NCBI GenBank assembly: GCA_026393985.1
Contig: JAPKZB010000091.1
Span: 62,001-126,000 of the forward strand
Length of the DNA: 64,000 nucleotides
Direction of reading: 5' to 3'
From: Acidobacteriota bacterium
Lineage (GTDB): Bacteria > Acidobacteriota > Terriglobia > Bryobacterales > Bryobacteraceae
Under the pieces are notes generated by a model. It worked only from the letters and a program-made list of their open reading frames with translations, was not told the DNA's origin and ran no database searches. The translations under genes and the position numbers were made by a program. Shown here piece after piece: positions 55,068-64,000 of the stretch (its first letter is position 1; each line of letters opens with the position of its first letter).

Positions 55068-55119
55068 TTAAGAATGCGGGTGGTCTAGATGCTCGCATGG
55101 CCTTGAGGTGGGTTCCTTC

Positions 55120-57939
55120 ATGATGGTTTCACGTTCAGCGTGGCTGCTTGCGATGTTTGCCGGAGCGTTAGCCGCTCAGGTGCCGAAGCCGGAACAAGCC
55201 GAATTCTTTGAAAAGAATGTCCGCCCTGTGTTGGCGCAAAAGTGCCAGATGTGCCACAACGCCAAGGTGAAAACCTCGGCGCTCGACATGTCCACCGCGG
55301 CGGCTTTCATGGCCGGCGGCGGCAGCGGATCGCTCGTGAATGTCGAAAGCCCCGACCAGAGCCTGCTATTGCAGGTCACCACCTATGAAGGCAAGCTCAA
55401 AATGCCGCCGATGGGCAAGTTGAAGGATCACGAGATCGCCGCGCTGCGCGAATGGATCTCGATGGGAGCCCCCTGGCCCGGCTACGATCCCAAAGCGGGC
55501 GTCGTGGCTACCGGTGGCACGGGAACCCGCAAGCACGGCAACAAGTTGACGGAAGAGGACAAGCAGTTCTGGGCGTTTCAGCCAGTGAAGAAGCAGCCGC
55601 TGCCGCCGGTGAAGAACAAGGCGTGGGTGCAGGCGCCGGTTGACGCCTTCCTGCTCGCGAAACTCGAAGAGAAAGGCGTTCCGCCCGCCCCGCCGGCCGA
55701 CCGCGCGACCCTGCTGCGCCGGGCGACCTTCGACCTGACCGGTCTGCCCCCCACCGAACAGGAGATGAAGGAGTTCGCCGCCGACCGTTCGCCCGACGCC
55801 TTCGGCAAGGTGGTCGAGCGCCTCCTCGCTTCCCCCCGCTACGGCGAAAAGTGGGGCCGCCACTGGCTCGATATCGCCCGCTACGCCGACTCTACCGGCA
55901 ATGACGAGGATCACCGCTACCCCTACGCCTACAAGTACCGCGACTATGTGATCAAAGCCTTCAACGACGACCTGCCCTACCACCAGTTTGTGAAGGAGCA
56001 GGTGGCGGGTGATCTGCTCCCGGCTCGCGACGGCAAGCCCGGCCTCAATCGGGAAGGCATCATCGCCACCGGCTTCCTGGCCCTGGGCGCCAAGGCCATC
56101 GCCCAGCAGGATAAGCAGAAGATGCTCTACGACATCTACGACGAGCAGGTGGACACCGTCACGAAGACCTTCCTGGGCCTGACCCTGTCCTGCGCCCGGT
56201 GCCACGATCATAAGTTCGATCCGCTGTACACGAAGGACTACTACGGCATGGTGGGAATCTTTGCCTCCACCAAGAACTTTAAGGACGACCAGAGCCACGT
56301 CTCCAAGCTTCTGTTCACCCCGCTCGTGCCCAAAGAGCAGTATGAGAGGTACGAGGCCGCCGAAGCCCTCGTCCAGCACAAGCAGATTGATCTCGAAATC
56401 GCCATGGAGAAGGAGCGGCGGCGGTTGCACGAAAAGCTGGCGCCGCAGATTCCGGTTTACATGATGGCCGCCCGCGAAGTGGAGTTGAAGAAGGCGGACG
56501 TGGCCGCCGTGGCCGCGGCGCGGCAACTGGACGCCAAAATGCTCGGCCGCTGGGTGAAGTACTTCGCCGCCCGCGAGGTGCCCCGCCCCTGGCTCGCCGA
56601 ATGGGACAAGGCGGCCGATGACGCCGCCGCGCAGCCGATCGCGAATGGCTTCGTTTCGTCAAGTCTCGACAGTCTCGCCGCCTGGCACAAGAAGCTGGAG
56701 GCCTACCGCAAGCCCCAGCGCCGCCAGATCGAAGAGAAAAACATGCTCAGCGAGAAGCCGAAGCTGATCAATGAGAAGGATCGCTTCTTCGGGCAAGTGT
56801 TCGATAACAATGGCCCCATGGGCATCTCCGACGCCCAGCTCAACGCCGAGGCCAGCCTGGCCGCCCAGCAGGAGTTCGCCGCCATCAAGGCCGAGCAGAA
56901 GCGGCTCAAGGACGCCCTGCCGCCCGAGCCCGAAATGGCCTGCGCCGTGCAGGACGGCCACCCGGTGCAGCAAAAGGTTTTTGTGCGCGGCGATTACAAC
57001 TCGCTCGGCGAAGACGCCCCGAAGCACTTTCCGGTGGTCATGGCCGGCGGCCGGCAGCCGCAGAACGTGCAGGGAAGCGGACGGCTGGAGTTGGCCGAAT
57101 GGCTGGCGAGCCCCGAAAATCCGCTGGCGGCGCGCGTGATGGTCAATCGCATCTGGCAGGGACACTTCGGCGAAGGCATCGTGCGGACCCCGGACAACTT
57201 CGGCCGCATGGGCGAGCGCCCGACGCATCCGGAACTGCTGGACTATCTCGCCACCCAGTTCATCGGCTCCGGTTGGAGCGTCAAGTCGATGCACCGCAAG
57301 TTGATGTTGTCAAGCGCCTACCAGATGGCTAGCGCGACGACGCCCGGGCAGTTCGAGGCCGACCCGGAAAACAAGCTCTTCTCGCGCGCCGTGCGGCGCC
57401 GTCTGCAGGTCGAGGAGATGCGCGATGCCCTGCTTGGCATCGCCGGTAAGCTCGACCTCACCATGGGCGGCACGATGCAGAGCGGGTTCGGCACCGACGG
57501 GGAGAACTCGAATGGCCGGCTGAGCATCAATCCGGAGGAGCAGGTGCGCCGGACCGTGTATCTGCCGCTGCGCCGGGCCAACCTGCCCGCGCTGTTCAAC
57601 CTGTTTGACTTCGGCGACGCCACCACGCCGCAGGGCCGCCGCATCATCACCAACGTAGCGCCTCAGGCGCTGTTCATGATGAACAGCAAGTTCGTCGCGG
57701 AACAGGCGCAGACCCTGGCGGCCGCGCTCGTCAAAGAAATTCCCGCCGGCCGGTCCCGCGCGGACAAAGCGATCTCCCGGATTCTGAACCGGGAGGCCTC
57801 GGCGGCCGATGCCGACGCCATGCTCAGCTACGTCGACAGCTTCCAGAAGAAGTTCGCCGGCAAGATGACCGAAGCCGATGCCTGGCAGAGCGCTTGCCGG
57901 GTGCTGTTTGCTTCGAACGAATTCATGTACGTCGACTAA
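55120..57939 (+). CDS. Planctomycete-type cytochrome C / DUF1549 / DUF1553 protein
   Basis: A 939-residue exported protein with signal peptide (MMVSRSAWLLAMFAGALAAQ). Residues about 25-115 form a PSCyt1-type cytochrome domain with heme motif CQMCH (Cys42, Cys45, His46). DUF1549 follows (WGRHWLDIARYADSTG), containing a second CARCH motif (358-362) in the block leading into KFDPLYTKDYYG, and then DUF1553 (GRLELAEWLASPENPLAARV, VNRIWQGHFGEGIV). A helical segment lies between. The function of this large family is not established. ATG 55120 is chosen over GTG 55108 because it starts the leader. Confidence 0.92.
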   Translation: MMVSRSAWLLAMFAGALAAQVPKPEQAEFFEKNVRPVLAQKCQMCHNAKVKTSALDMSTAAAFMAGGGSGSLVNVESPDQSLLLQVTTYEGKLKMPPMGKLKDHEIAALREWISMGAPWPGYDPKAGVVATGGTGTRKHGNKLTEEDKQFWAFQPVKKQPLPPVKNKAWVQAPVDAFLLAKLEEKGVPPAPPADRATLLRRATFDLTGLPPTEQEMKEFAADRSPDAFGKVVERLLASPRYGEKWGRHWLDIARYADSTGNDEDHRYPYAYKYRDYVIKAFNDDLPYHQFVKEQVAGDLLPARDGKPGLNREGIIATGFLALGAKAIAQQDKQKMLYDIYDEQVDTVTKTFLGLTLSCARCHDHKFDPLYTKDYYGMVGIFASTKNFKDDQSHVSKLLFTPLVPKEQYERYEAAEALVQHKQIDLEIAMEKERRRLHEKLAPQIPVYMMAAREVELKKADVAAVAAARQLDAKMLGRWVKYFAAREVPRPWLAEWDKAADDAAAQPIANGFVSSSLDSLAAWHKKLEAYRKPQRRQIEEKNMLSEKPKLINEKDRFFGQVFDNNGPMGISDAQLNAEASLAAQQEFAAIKAEQKRLKDALPPEPEMACAVQDGHPVQQKVFVRGDYNSLGEDAPKHFPVVMAGGRQPQNVQGSGRLELAEWLASPENPLAARVMVNRIWQGHFGEGIVRTPDNFGRMGERPTHPELLDYLATQFIGSGWSVKSMHRKLMLSSAYQMASATTPGQFEADPENKLFSRAVRRRLQVEEMRDALLGIAGKLDLTMGGTMQSGFGTDGENSNGRLSINPEEQVRRTVYLPLRRANLPALFNLFDFGDATTPQGRRIITNVAPQALFMMNSKFVAEQAQTLAAALVKEIPAGRSRADKAISRILNREASAADADAMLSYVDSFQKKFAGKMTEADAWQSACRVLFASNEFMYVD

Positions 57940-57954
57940 GGGAGAACAGACATC

Positions 57955-59412
57955 ATGCAAAAGCCTACCTACGATCCGATCCGCGAAGTTTACTCCCGCC
58001 GCGTAAAGCCCCTGTCGCGCCGGGCGGCCTTCCGCGCCGCGGCGGGCGGCCTGGGTTACCTGGGTTTCCTGAGCATGATGGCCGAAGGCGCTCCGGCCGT
58101 CGGCGGGGCGGTCAATCCGCTGGCACCGCGCAAGCCGCACTTTGCCCCGCGCGCCAAGAAAGTCATCTTCCTGTTCATGCACGGCGGGCCGTCGAGCATC
58201 GACACGTTCGATTTCAAAGAGCGCCTGGTCCGCGACCACGGCAAGCCGCTGCCCATCAAACGGCCGCTGGCGTTTGCCGATGAGGCGCCGGGGCCGCTCA
58301 TGAAATCGCCCTGGGAGTTCCGGCCGGGCGGTAAGAGCGGCATTCTGGTGAGCGATCTGTTCCCGCATGTGCGCGACTGCGTGGACCAGTTGTGCGTGGT
58401 GCGGTCGTTGGTGGGCGAAGGCGTCGACCATGGCGCGGCGCTGCTCCAGTCCTTCACCGGCAGTTCCACCTTTGTCCGGCCCAGCATGGGCGCCTGGAGC
58501 GTCTACGGCCTCGGCACGGAAAACCAGGATCTGCCGGGCTACATCACTATCAAGCCGACCCTGTCGCACGGCGGCGCCAAGAACTTCGGTTCGGCCTTTC
58601 TGCCCGGCGCCTACCAGGGTACGCCCATCGGCCACTCCGGCATGAAGGTCGAAGAGATCAAGTCCGAGCCGATACAGTATCTGGTCAATAAGGGCCTGAC
58701 GCCCGAGCAGCAGCGCTACGAACTGGACATGATCCAGAACATCAACCGCCGCCACGCCGACATGCGGCAGTTCGACCCGAACATGGAAGCCCGGATTCAG
58801 GCCTTCGAACTTGCCTTCCGCATGCAGACGCAGGCTCCGGAGATCTTCGCCGTGGATAAAGAGAGTGAGGCGACAAAGAAGCTCTACGGTCTCGACGACC
58901 CCCGCACCGCCGACTTCGGCTGGCAATGTCTGCTCGCCCGCCGGCTGAGCGAGAAGAACGTCCGCTTCGTGCAGGCGACCCATAGCTACAAGTGGGACCA
59001 GCACTCGGACCTGTTCAATAAACACACCTCGAACGCCTACGAAGTCGACAAGCCCATCGCCGGCTTGCTCAAGGACCTGAAGGCCCGCGGCATGATGGAC
59101 GACACGCTCGTCATCTGGGCCGGCGAGTTCGGCCGGACCCCGATTTCGGAAGGCGGCAACGGGCGCGACCATAATCCTTATGGCTACACCATCTGGATGG
59201 CGGGCGCGGGCGTCAAGCCCGGCTTCGTCTACGGCGCGACCGACGAGATCGGCTACCACGCGGCCGAAGACCGGATGCACATCCACGACTTCCACGCCAC
59301 GGTGCTGCACATCCTGGGCCTCGATCACGAGAAGCTCACCTACCGCTACAGCGGCCGCGACTTCCGGCTGACCGACGTGGCCGGCGTGGTCCACAAGAAG
59401 ATCCTCTCCTAG
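57955..59412 (+). CDS. DUF1501 protein (sulfatase/phosphatase-fold), Tat-exported
   Basis: A 485-residue protein with a twin-arginine-like leader, LSRRAAFRAAAGGLGYLGFL. The core motifs are VIFLFMHGGPSSIDTFDFKE (about 62-81), the middle block RLSEKNVRFVQATHSYKWDQH, LVIWAGEFGRTPISEGGNGRDHN, and DFHATVLHILGLDHEKLTYR near the end. DUF1501 proteins belong to the alkaline-phosphatase/sulfatase superfamily and nearly always sit next to DUF1549/DUF1553 genes, as here (15 nt downstream). The substrate is unknown. Confidence 0.92.
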   Translation: MQKPTYDPIREVYSRRVKPLSRRAAFRAAAGGLGYLGFLSMMAEGAPAVGGAVNPLAPRKPHFAPRAKKVIFLFMHGGPSSIDTFDFKERLVRDHGKPLPIKRPLAFADEAPGPLMKSPWEFRPGGKSGILVSDLFPHVRDCVDQLCVVRSLVGEGVDHGAALLQSFTGSSTFVRPSMGAWSVYGLGTENQDLPGYITIKPTLSHGGAKNFGSAFLPGAYQGTPIGHSGMKVEEIKSEPIQYLVNKGLTPEQQRYELDMIQNINRRHADMRQFDPNMEARIQAFELAFRMQTQAPEIFAVDKESEATKKLYGLDDPRTADFGWQCLLARRLSEKNVRFVQATHSYKWDQHSDLFNKHTSNAYEVDKPIAGLLKDLKARGMMDDTLVIWAGEFGRTPISEGGNGRDHNPYGYTIWMAGAGVKPGFVYGATDEIGYHAAEDRMHIHDFHATVLHILGLDHEKLTYRYSGRDFRLTDVAGVVHKKILS

Positions 59413-59418
59413 GCGGGA

Positions 59419-60339
59419 ATGCAGCGCTTCGCCTGGTTCTACGTTGGCTATCTGGTGGCCGTGATTCTGTTTGGCGCCTGGGTGCGGATCACCGGCGCCG
59501 GCGCCGGGTGCGGCGACCACTGGCCCATGTGCAACGGCGAAGTGGTGCCGCAGGCGCCCGGCGCCAAGACGATCATCGAGTTCACCCACCGCGTGACCAG
59601 CGGGCTGTGCGGCGTGCTCGGCCTGGGGCTGCTCGGGTGGGTGTGGCGGCGGCAGGGCCGCAGCCGCGCCCTTTACGCCGCGCTGGCCTCTTTCTTTTTC
59701 CTCCTCGTCGAAGGTTTCATTGGCGCGGTGCTGGTGAAGAAGCAGCTGGTGGTGGACGACGCCTCGGTCAGCCGGGCGCTGGTGATTTCGATTCACCTCG
59801 CCAACACCCTGCTGCTGACGGCTACCGCCGCGGCCACGGCGTGGTGGAGCGGCCCGGCCGGCTCCCGCGCGGGATCCCGTCTCGGTTTCCGCTGGCTGGG
59901 CGCGGCGCTGGGGGTGTTGATTCTGACCAATATCACCGGCGCTATCACGGCGCTTGGAGATACCCTTTTCCCCGTGCCGCCCACCGTTGGCGCCGGGCTG
60001 TTCGCGCGCATCCGCGAGGATCTCAGTGCCGGTCAGCATTTTCTCGTCCAGCTGCGGATCGTCCATCCGCTGGTGGCGGCGGGCACGGCGCTCTTTCTGC
60101 TCGGGGTGTTTGCCGCGCTGCGGAGGCAGCGTTCGACACAGAGTTTGATGCAGGGCCGGTTGTTGGCCTGGACCGCCGGTGTCGTGCTGCTGCAGGTGAG
60201 TCTGGGCCTGTTGAACATTGCGCTGGCCGCGCCGGGCTGGATGCAGATTGTACACCTGCTGGTTTCGCAGGGAATCTGGATTCTGACGGCCATTGCGTGG
60301 TTGAACACCTGGCCCGCTCCCCATGGCCAGCGAACTTGA
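59419..60339 (+). CDS. ctaA: Heme A synthase CtaA
   Basis: A 306-residue integral membrane protein with about eight hydrophobic segments. The expected four heme/heme O ligand histidines are in FTHRVTSG, SIHLANTL, IVHPLVAAG and IVHLLVSQG, and GAGCGDHWPMC near the N-terminus holds the cysteine pair of the first loop. It converts heme O to heme A for cytochrome oxidase. It lies 6 nt after the DUF1501 gene in the same orientation. No heme O synthase or oxidase genes are in this window. Confidence 0.93.
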   Translation: MQRFAWFYVGYLVAVILFGAWVRITGAGAGCGDHWPMCNGEVVPQAPGAKTIIEFTHRVTSGLCGVLGLGLLGWVWRRQGRSRALYAALASFFFLLVEGFIGAVLVKKQLVVDDASVSRALVISIHLANTLLLTATAAATAWWSGPAGSRAGSRLGFRWLGAALGVLILTNITGAITALGDTLFPVPPTVGAGLFARIREDLSAGQHFLVQLRIVHPLVAAGTALFLLGVFAALRRQRSTQSLMQGRLLAWTAGVVLLQVSLGLLNIALAAPGWMQIVHLLVSQGIWILTAIAWLNTWPAPHGQRT

Positions 60340-61039
60340 ACTGGCCGCCGCGCGGCGATTACTCGCCGCGGCCGGGTCGCTGGTGGTGCTGACCGGCGCC
60401 GGGATCTCGGCCGAAAGCGGCATCCCCACCTTTCGCGGCCCGGGGGGGCTGTGGCGGAACTTCCGGCCCGAGGCGTTGGCCACACCGGAGGCCTTTGCGC
60501 GCGACCCGCTGACAGTTTGGGAGTGGTATCTGTGGCGGCGTGGGTTGATCGACGCCGCCGAGCCCAACGCCGGCCATCGCGCGCTCGTCACCCTTGAACA
60601 GCGGTACGAGCGCTTTACGCTCATCACGCAGAACGTGGATGGTCTGCACGACCGGGCCGGTTCCCGGCGGATATTGAAGGTGCATGGCGATCTCTGGCAT
60701 ACCCGCTGTACCGGCTGCGCGTACCAGCGTAAGGACCGCGCCCTCGCCTATCCCGCCCTGCCGCCGCCGTGCCCGGAGTGCGGGGCACCGCTGCGCCCGG
60801 GCGTGGTCTGGTTCGGGGAGTCGCTGCCTCGCATCGTCTGGGCCGAGGCCGAACGGGCGGTCGCGCAGGCGGATCTACTGCTGGTGGTGGGGACTTCGGC
60901 GCAGGTCTATCCGGCGGCGGGTCTGATTGACCTGGCGCGCTGCGCCATTGAGGTTAATCCCGCCGCAACGCCCTTCTCCTCGCGCGTGGCCGTCGCGCTC
61001 GCCGGCGGGGCCGGCGAGATTCTGCCGGCGCTGGTTTGA
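60323..61039 (+). CDS. cobB: NAD-dependent protein deacylase (sirtuin, SIR2/CobB)
   Basis: A 238-residue sirtuin with GAGISAESGIPTFRG (about 27-41), QNVDGLHDRAGS, the catalytic histidine in HGDLWHTRC and a Zn site of two cysteine pairs (CTGC and CPEC). PLTVWEWYLWRR carries the Tyr-x-x-Arg pair that in CobB and SIRT5 binds acidic acyl groups, so desuccinylase/deacylase activity is likely as well as deacetylation. It overlaps ctaA by 17 nt. Confidence 0.93.
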   Translation: MASELELAAARRLLAAAGSLVVLTGAGISAESGIPTFRGPGGLWRNFRPEALATPEAFARDPLTVWEWYLWRRGLIDAAEPNAGHRALVTLEQRYERFTLITQNVDGLHDRAGSRRILKVHGDLWHTRCTGCAYQRKDRALAYPALPPPCPECGAPLRPGVVWFGESLPRIVWAEAERAVAQADLLLVVGTSAQVYPAAGLIDLARCAIEVNPAATPFSSRVAVALAGGAGEILPALV

Positions 61040-61062
61040 AGCCAGCGCGATAAGATGACAAC

Positions 61063-62331
61063 GTGCCTGCCGCCGATCCCCACGGGCCCCCCGCCCGGTT
61101 TCGCCTCCCGTTTTTCGCGGCCCAGGACCTGGTGTGGTTGCTGTTCTTTACGGCTCTGGCGATGGGCAGTCCCTTTCACGATGTGCCATCGGTGGTCTGT
61201 ATCGTCGCCCTGGCGTTGTTTCAGTTGGCCGAGCCGCGCATCGCACTGTTCCGCACCGACCGCGGCAAGCTGCTGCCCATCACCATCAAGCTGCTGCTCT
61301 GCTGGCTGGTCATTGGCTATACGGCCGCGATCAACTCGAGCTACTACCCCATTCTGATGCTGCCCGTGGTGAGCGCCGCCACCACGACCGGTCCGCTGGC
61401 GACCACTATCTTCACCGCGCTGGCCTGCGTGGCCTATGTCTCGTTTCTGGGGTTTCTCGACTGGACCGAGCTGAAAAACTATCTGGTGATCTGGGAGGAG
61501 TTGCTGCTGCGGATCATCTTCCTGCCCGTGGTCGGCTACCTGACCTATCAGTTGGCGAAGGCGAACCGGGCCGAAGCCCAGCGTTACCAGACCGTGGCGA
61601 AGGAGTTGGCCGAGGCCAACCGCCACCTGCAGGAGGCCGCAGAAGCCGTCCGGCGCTCCGAGCGCCTGGCGGCGCTGGGCCAGTTGACCGCCGGGTTGGC
61701 GCATGAGCTCCGCAACCCGCTGGGTACGATTCGCGCTTCGGCCGAGGTGCTTGCCAAGCAGCTACCGGAGGGCAACGACCTGGCGCGGGAGATGGCCGGT
61801 TATATCGCCTCCGATGTCGACCGGGCCAATTCGCTGGTGGCCCGGTTCCTCGAGTTTGCCCGCCCGCTCGTCCTGCACCGGGAGCCGGTGGAGTTGCATG
61901 GGCTGCTCGACCGCGTGGTGCAGGAGTTTGAGCGGATGACGCCGGCGCCCGCGGTGACGGTTTACAAGAACTATGACCCAGCCGTCCGGCCGTTGGCCTT
62001 GGACGCCGAGTGGATGGAGCGGGTGGTGCTCAACCTGTTGGTAAACGCGGCCCAGGCGAGTTCTTCGGGCTCGGTGGTCACGCTGCGGACGCGCCAGGTC
62101 AGCGGGGCGGAAACCGAGATTGCGGTGATCGACCGGGGCAGCGGCGTGGCGCCGGAGCATCGGGGGTCGATTTTCAATCCCTTCTTCACGACGAAGAAGG
62201 AGGGGGTGGGCTTGGGCCTGGCGATTGTGGCCAAGATTGTGGACGAGCATGGCGGACGTCTGGAGTTTGACAGTGAGCCGGGCAGGGGGAGCGTCTTTCG
62301 GCTCCTGCTGCCGGCGGTGGCGGGAGTATGA
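61063..62331 (+). CDS. Membrane sensor histidine kinase
   Basis: A 422-residue kinase starting with GTG. The N-terminal region (about 20-165) has five to six hydrophobic segments with little periplasmic loop, so it probably senses an internal or membrane signal. A coiled coil (about 168-205) leads into the H-box GLAHELRNPLGTIRAS with His214, N-box VLNLLVNAAQAS, and G-boxes VIDRGSGV and GVGLGLAIV. It overlaps the following regulator gene by ATGA, so they form a two-component pair. Confidence 0.92.
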   Translation: MPAADPHGPPARFRLPFFAAQDLVWLLFFTALAMGSPFHDVPSVVCIVALALFQLAEPRIALFRTDRGKLLPITIKLLLCWLVIGYTAAINSSYYPILMLPVVSAATTTGPLATTIFTALACVAYVSFLGFLDWTELKNYLVIWEELLLRIIFLPVVGYLTYQLAKANRAEAQRYQTVAKELAEANRHLQEAAEAVRRSERLAALGQLTAGLAHELRNPLGTIRASAEVLAKQLPEGNDLAREMAGYIASDVDRANSLVARFLEFARPLVLHREPVELHGLLDRVVQEFERMTPAPAVTVYKNYDPAVRPLALDAEWMERVVLNLLVNAAQASSSGSVVTLRTRQVSGAETEIAVIDRGSGVAPEHRGSIFNPFFTTKKEGVGLGLAIVAKIVDEHGGRLEFDSEPGRGSVFRLLLPAVAGV

Positions 62332-63710
62332 ACAATCGGGTTCTGGTGATTGAAGATGAAGAGCGGCTGCGGCGCGTGGTGCAGCTGCATTTGGCGTCGG
62401 CGGGTTTTGAGGTGGAGACGGCCGGGTCGGCCGAAGCGGCTTTGCCGCGCCTCGAATGGGCGGGGCTGGTGCTGACCGATCTCCGGCTGCCGGGCGAAGA
62501 CGGCTTGGCGCTGGTAGCGCGGATGCAAGCGGCGCGCCCCGGGATGCCGGTGGTGGTGATGACGGCCTTTGGGAGCGTCGAAACCGCTGTGGCGGCGATG
62601 AAGGCTGGCGCGGTGGACTTCGTGCAAAAGCCGTTTTCGCTCGACCATCTGCAGACGGTGCTCGAAAAGGCGTTCGAAGTGAAGGCGCTGCGGGAGGAGA
62701 ACCAGCGGCTGCGGGAGGAGTTGGGCGGGCGCTACCAGGTCGACAACATCATTGGCCGGAGCGCGGCGATGCAGGAGGTTTTCGCCACCGTGCTACGGGC
62801 GGCGCCGAGTCGGGCCACGGTCCTGCTGGCGGGGGAGAGCGGCGTAGGCAAAGATATGATCGCGCGGGCGATGCATCAGCACTCGCCGCGGCGGGACAAG
62901 CCGTTTGTGAAAATTAACTGCACGGCCATTCCCGAGAATCTGATGGAGAGTGAGCTGTTCGGCTACGAGAAAGGGGCCTTTACCGGCGCGACGGTGGCCA
63001 AGCCGGGCAAGTTCGAGCAGGGCGACGGGGGCACCGTGTTTCTCGATGAAATTGGCGACGTGCCGCCGTCGATTCAGGTGAAGCTGTTGCGCATTCTGCA
63101 GGAGCGGGAGTTTGAGCGGCTGGGCAGTAACAAGACCCGGCACATCGACGTGCGGGTGATTGCAGCGACCAACGTGGATCTGCGGGCGGCGCTTGAACAG
63201 GGGACCTTCCGGCAGGATCTCTACTACCGGCTCAATGTGTTGCCGATCAACATTCCACCGCTGCGGGACCGCCGCGAGGATATTCCGTACCTGGCGGAAT
63301 TTTTCGTGCGGAAGCATGCCCGGGAGCTCGATTCGCCGGTGCGCTCGCTGGCGGCGGGGGCGATCAACAAGCTGGTGGCCTACCACTGGCCGGGCAATGT
63401 ACGGGAGCTCGAAAACGTCATGGAGCGGAGCCTGGTGCTGGCCAGCGGCCCGGTACTGGAGGAGGCCGAGGTGCGCCTCGATATGGCGCCTTCGCGCCGG
63501 AGCGCTCCGCCCGGCGAGAGTGGTTTTCTGCCGCCGGGCATGACGCTGGACGAATACGAGCGTTCGTTGATTCGCGAGGCGCTGCGGCGCGCGGGCGGCA
63601 ATAAGAGCCAGGCGGCGCGATTGTTGGGCCTGACGCGGAACGCCCTGCGCTACCGTCTTACGCAGATGGGCGAATCAGATCCGGAAACTCCGGCCGGTGA
63701 GGAGAACTGA
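62328..63710 (+). CDS. Sigma-54-dependent response regulator (NtrC family)
   Basis: A 460-residue regulator with receiver (EDEERL, phosphoacceptor Asp51 in LVLTDLRLPGEDG, FVQKPF), AAA+ (Walker A LAGESGVGKD, canonical sigma-54 loop GAFTGA, Walker B TVFLDEIGDV, ATNVDLRAAL) and a Fis-type HTH at the end (NKSQAARLLGLTRNALRYRL). It is coupled to the upstream kinase. It is a paralogue of the regulator at 13.5 kb, but with the normal GAFTGA loop. Confidence 0.94.
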   Translation: MNNRVLVIEDEERLRRVVQLHLASAGFEVETAGSAEAALPRLEWAGLVLTDLRLPGEDGLALVARMQAARPGMPVVVMTAFGSVETAVAAMKAGAVDFVQKPFSLDHLQTVLEKAFEVKALREENQRLREELGGRYQVDNIIGRSAAMQEVFATVLRAAPSRATVLLAGESGVGKDMIARAMHQHSPRRDKPFVKINCTAIPENLMESELFGYEKGAFTGATVAKPGKFEQGDGGTVFLDEIGDVPPSIQVKLLRILQEREFERLGSNKTRHIDVRVIAATNVDLRAALEQGTFRQDLYYRLNVLPINIPPLRDRREDIPYLAEFFVRKHARELDSPVRSLAAGAINKLVAYHWPGNVRELENVMERSLVLASGPVLEEAEVRLDMAPSRRSAPPGESGFLPPGMTLDEYERSLIREALRRAGGNKSQAARLLGLTRNALRYRLTQMGESDPETPAGEEN

Positions 63711-63763
63711 GCAGCGGAACACGCAACGGGTATGACACAATATTGGAGGTATCCGTATCTCGC

Positions 63764-64000
63764 ATGAATCCCGCTAACCCTGCCGACCAACCGATAGACG
63801 AACCGGTGAATAACCCGGAAGAATCGAATTTCGGTGAGATCCTTCAACAATTCGAACTCCAGCAGACTGTACCGGTCGAGCCGCAACCAGCCGAAGGAGG
63901 CGTCCTGCAAGGGACCGTCGCCGCGGTCAACGAGGACTCGATCTTTGTCGATCTCGGGGGCAAGTCTGAAGGCGTTCTGCTGAAGTCTGCTTTTGCAGAT
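63764..64000 (+). CDS. rpsA: 30S ribosomal protein S1, N-terminal part
   Basis: The first 79 residues of a protein that runs off the right edge. An acidic, Pro/Glu/Asn-rich N-terminal tail (MNPANPADQPIDEPVNN) is followed by the start of an S1 RNA-binding domain: VLQGTVAAVNEDSIFVDLGG and KSEGVL. This matches bacterial S1 with a phylum-specific acidic extension. A GGAGG at 63745-63749 lies 14 nt before the ATG, further than usual. The gap to the upstream regulator is 53 nt. Confidence 0.87.
   Translation, partial: MNPANPADQPIDEPVNNPEESNFGEILQQFELQQTVPVEPQPAEGGVLQGTVAAVNEDSIFVDLGGKSEGVLLKSAFAD

Noticed and set aside
57310-60627. Open frame of 1105 codons on the minus strand
   Set aside because: It covers the cytochrome, DUF1501, ctaA and sirtuin genes in antisense, and its Arg/His/Gln-rich translation has no protein-like motif. 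The plus-strand genes have clear domains.

Overview
The window is GC-rich bacterial chromosome from a diderm organism, most likely an Acidobacteriota of the Bryobacterales/Solibacter type. That placement is an inference. It rests on two tandem VWFA-related proteins of the kind common in that phylum, a fused ABC-permease/M1-aminopeptidase, a Planctomycete-type cytochrome plus DUF1501 pair, two sigma-54 two-component systems, lpxA/lpxD, and a complete Tol-Pal cluster. Genes are packed tightly with many ATGA overlaps. I saw no tRNA, rRNA, CRISPR array, transposase or prophage block.

Layout. 1-4.8 kb: end of a proline-catabolism dehydrogenase, a minus-strand dTDP-sugar operon (rfbA-rfbC-rfbB, no rfbD), a cupin, a VCBS-type protein and a SirB1-family protein. 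4.9-11.5 kb: an ABC ATPase with a permease/aminopeptidase fusion, divergent from two VWA proteins and a 66-residue ORF. 11.5-13.4 kb: a sugar-phosphate SIS protein and a frame-broken secreted protein gene. 13.5-20.7 kb: a long plus-strand run (NtrC-type regulator, kinase, PfkB kinase, membrane glycosyltransferase, a DapF homologue lacking one catalytic Cys, UDP-sugar dehydrogenase). 20.7-24.8 kb: methyltransferase, AAC(3)-family acetyltransferase and beta-helix protein. 24.8-34 kb: Kup, then lpxA-tolC-RND pump-adaptor reading left, opposite lpxD reading right across only 25 nt. 34-39.5 kb: FAD oxidoreductase, small histidine kinase, gatB and an amidohydrolase. 39.6-44.7 kb: tolQ-tolR-tolA-like-tolB-pal-cpoB with a strong hairpin terminator after pal. 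44.7-47 kb: CBM9-like protein, a DeoC homologue lacking two catalytic residues, and a lactonase-like amidohydrolase. 47.2-53 kb: aminotransferase, proS, rpiB, glyA and a glycosyltransferase. 52.9-55 kb: a repressor-like HTH gene divergent from a Zn-finger/HTH gene across a repeat-rich, less GC-rich control region, then tadA. 55-60.3 kb: PSCyt/DUF1549/DUF1553 protein, DUF1501 protein and ctaA. 60.3-64 kb: sirtuin, a kinase/sigma-54 regulator pair and the start of rpsA.

Together the genes describe envelope construction (lipid A acylation, nucleotide sugars, glycosyltransferases, Tol-Pal, RND efflux) mixed with core metabolism and translation. The parts most worth a second look are the divergent regulator pair at 52.9-54.5 kb, the two enzyme homologues with missing catalytic residues (DapF, DeoC), the ABC/M1-VWA neighbourhood, the lpxA/lpxD palindrome, and the frame-broken gene at 12.6-13.4 kb.
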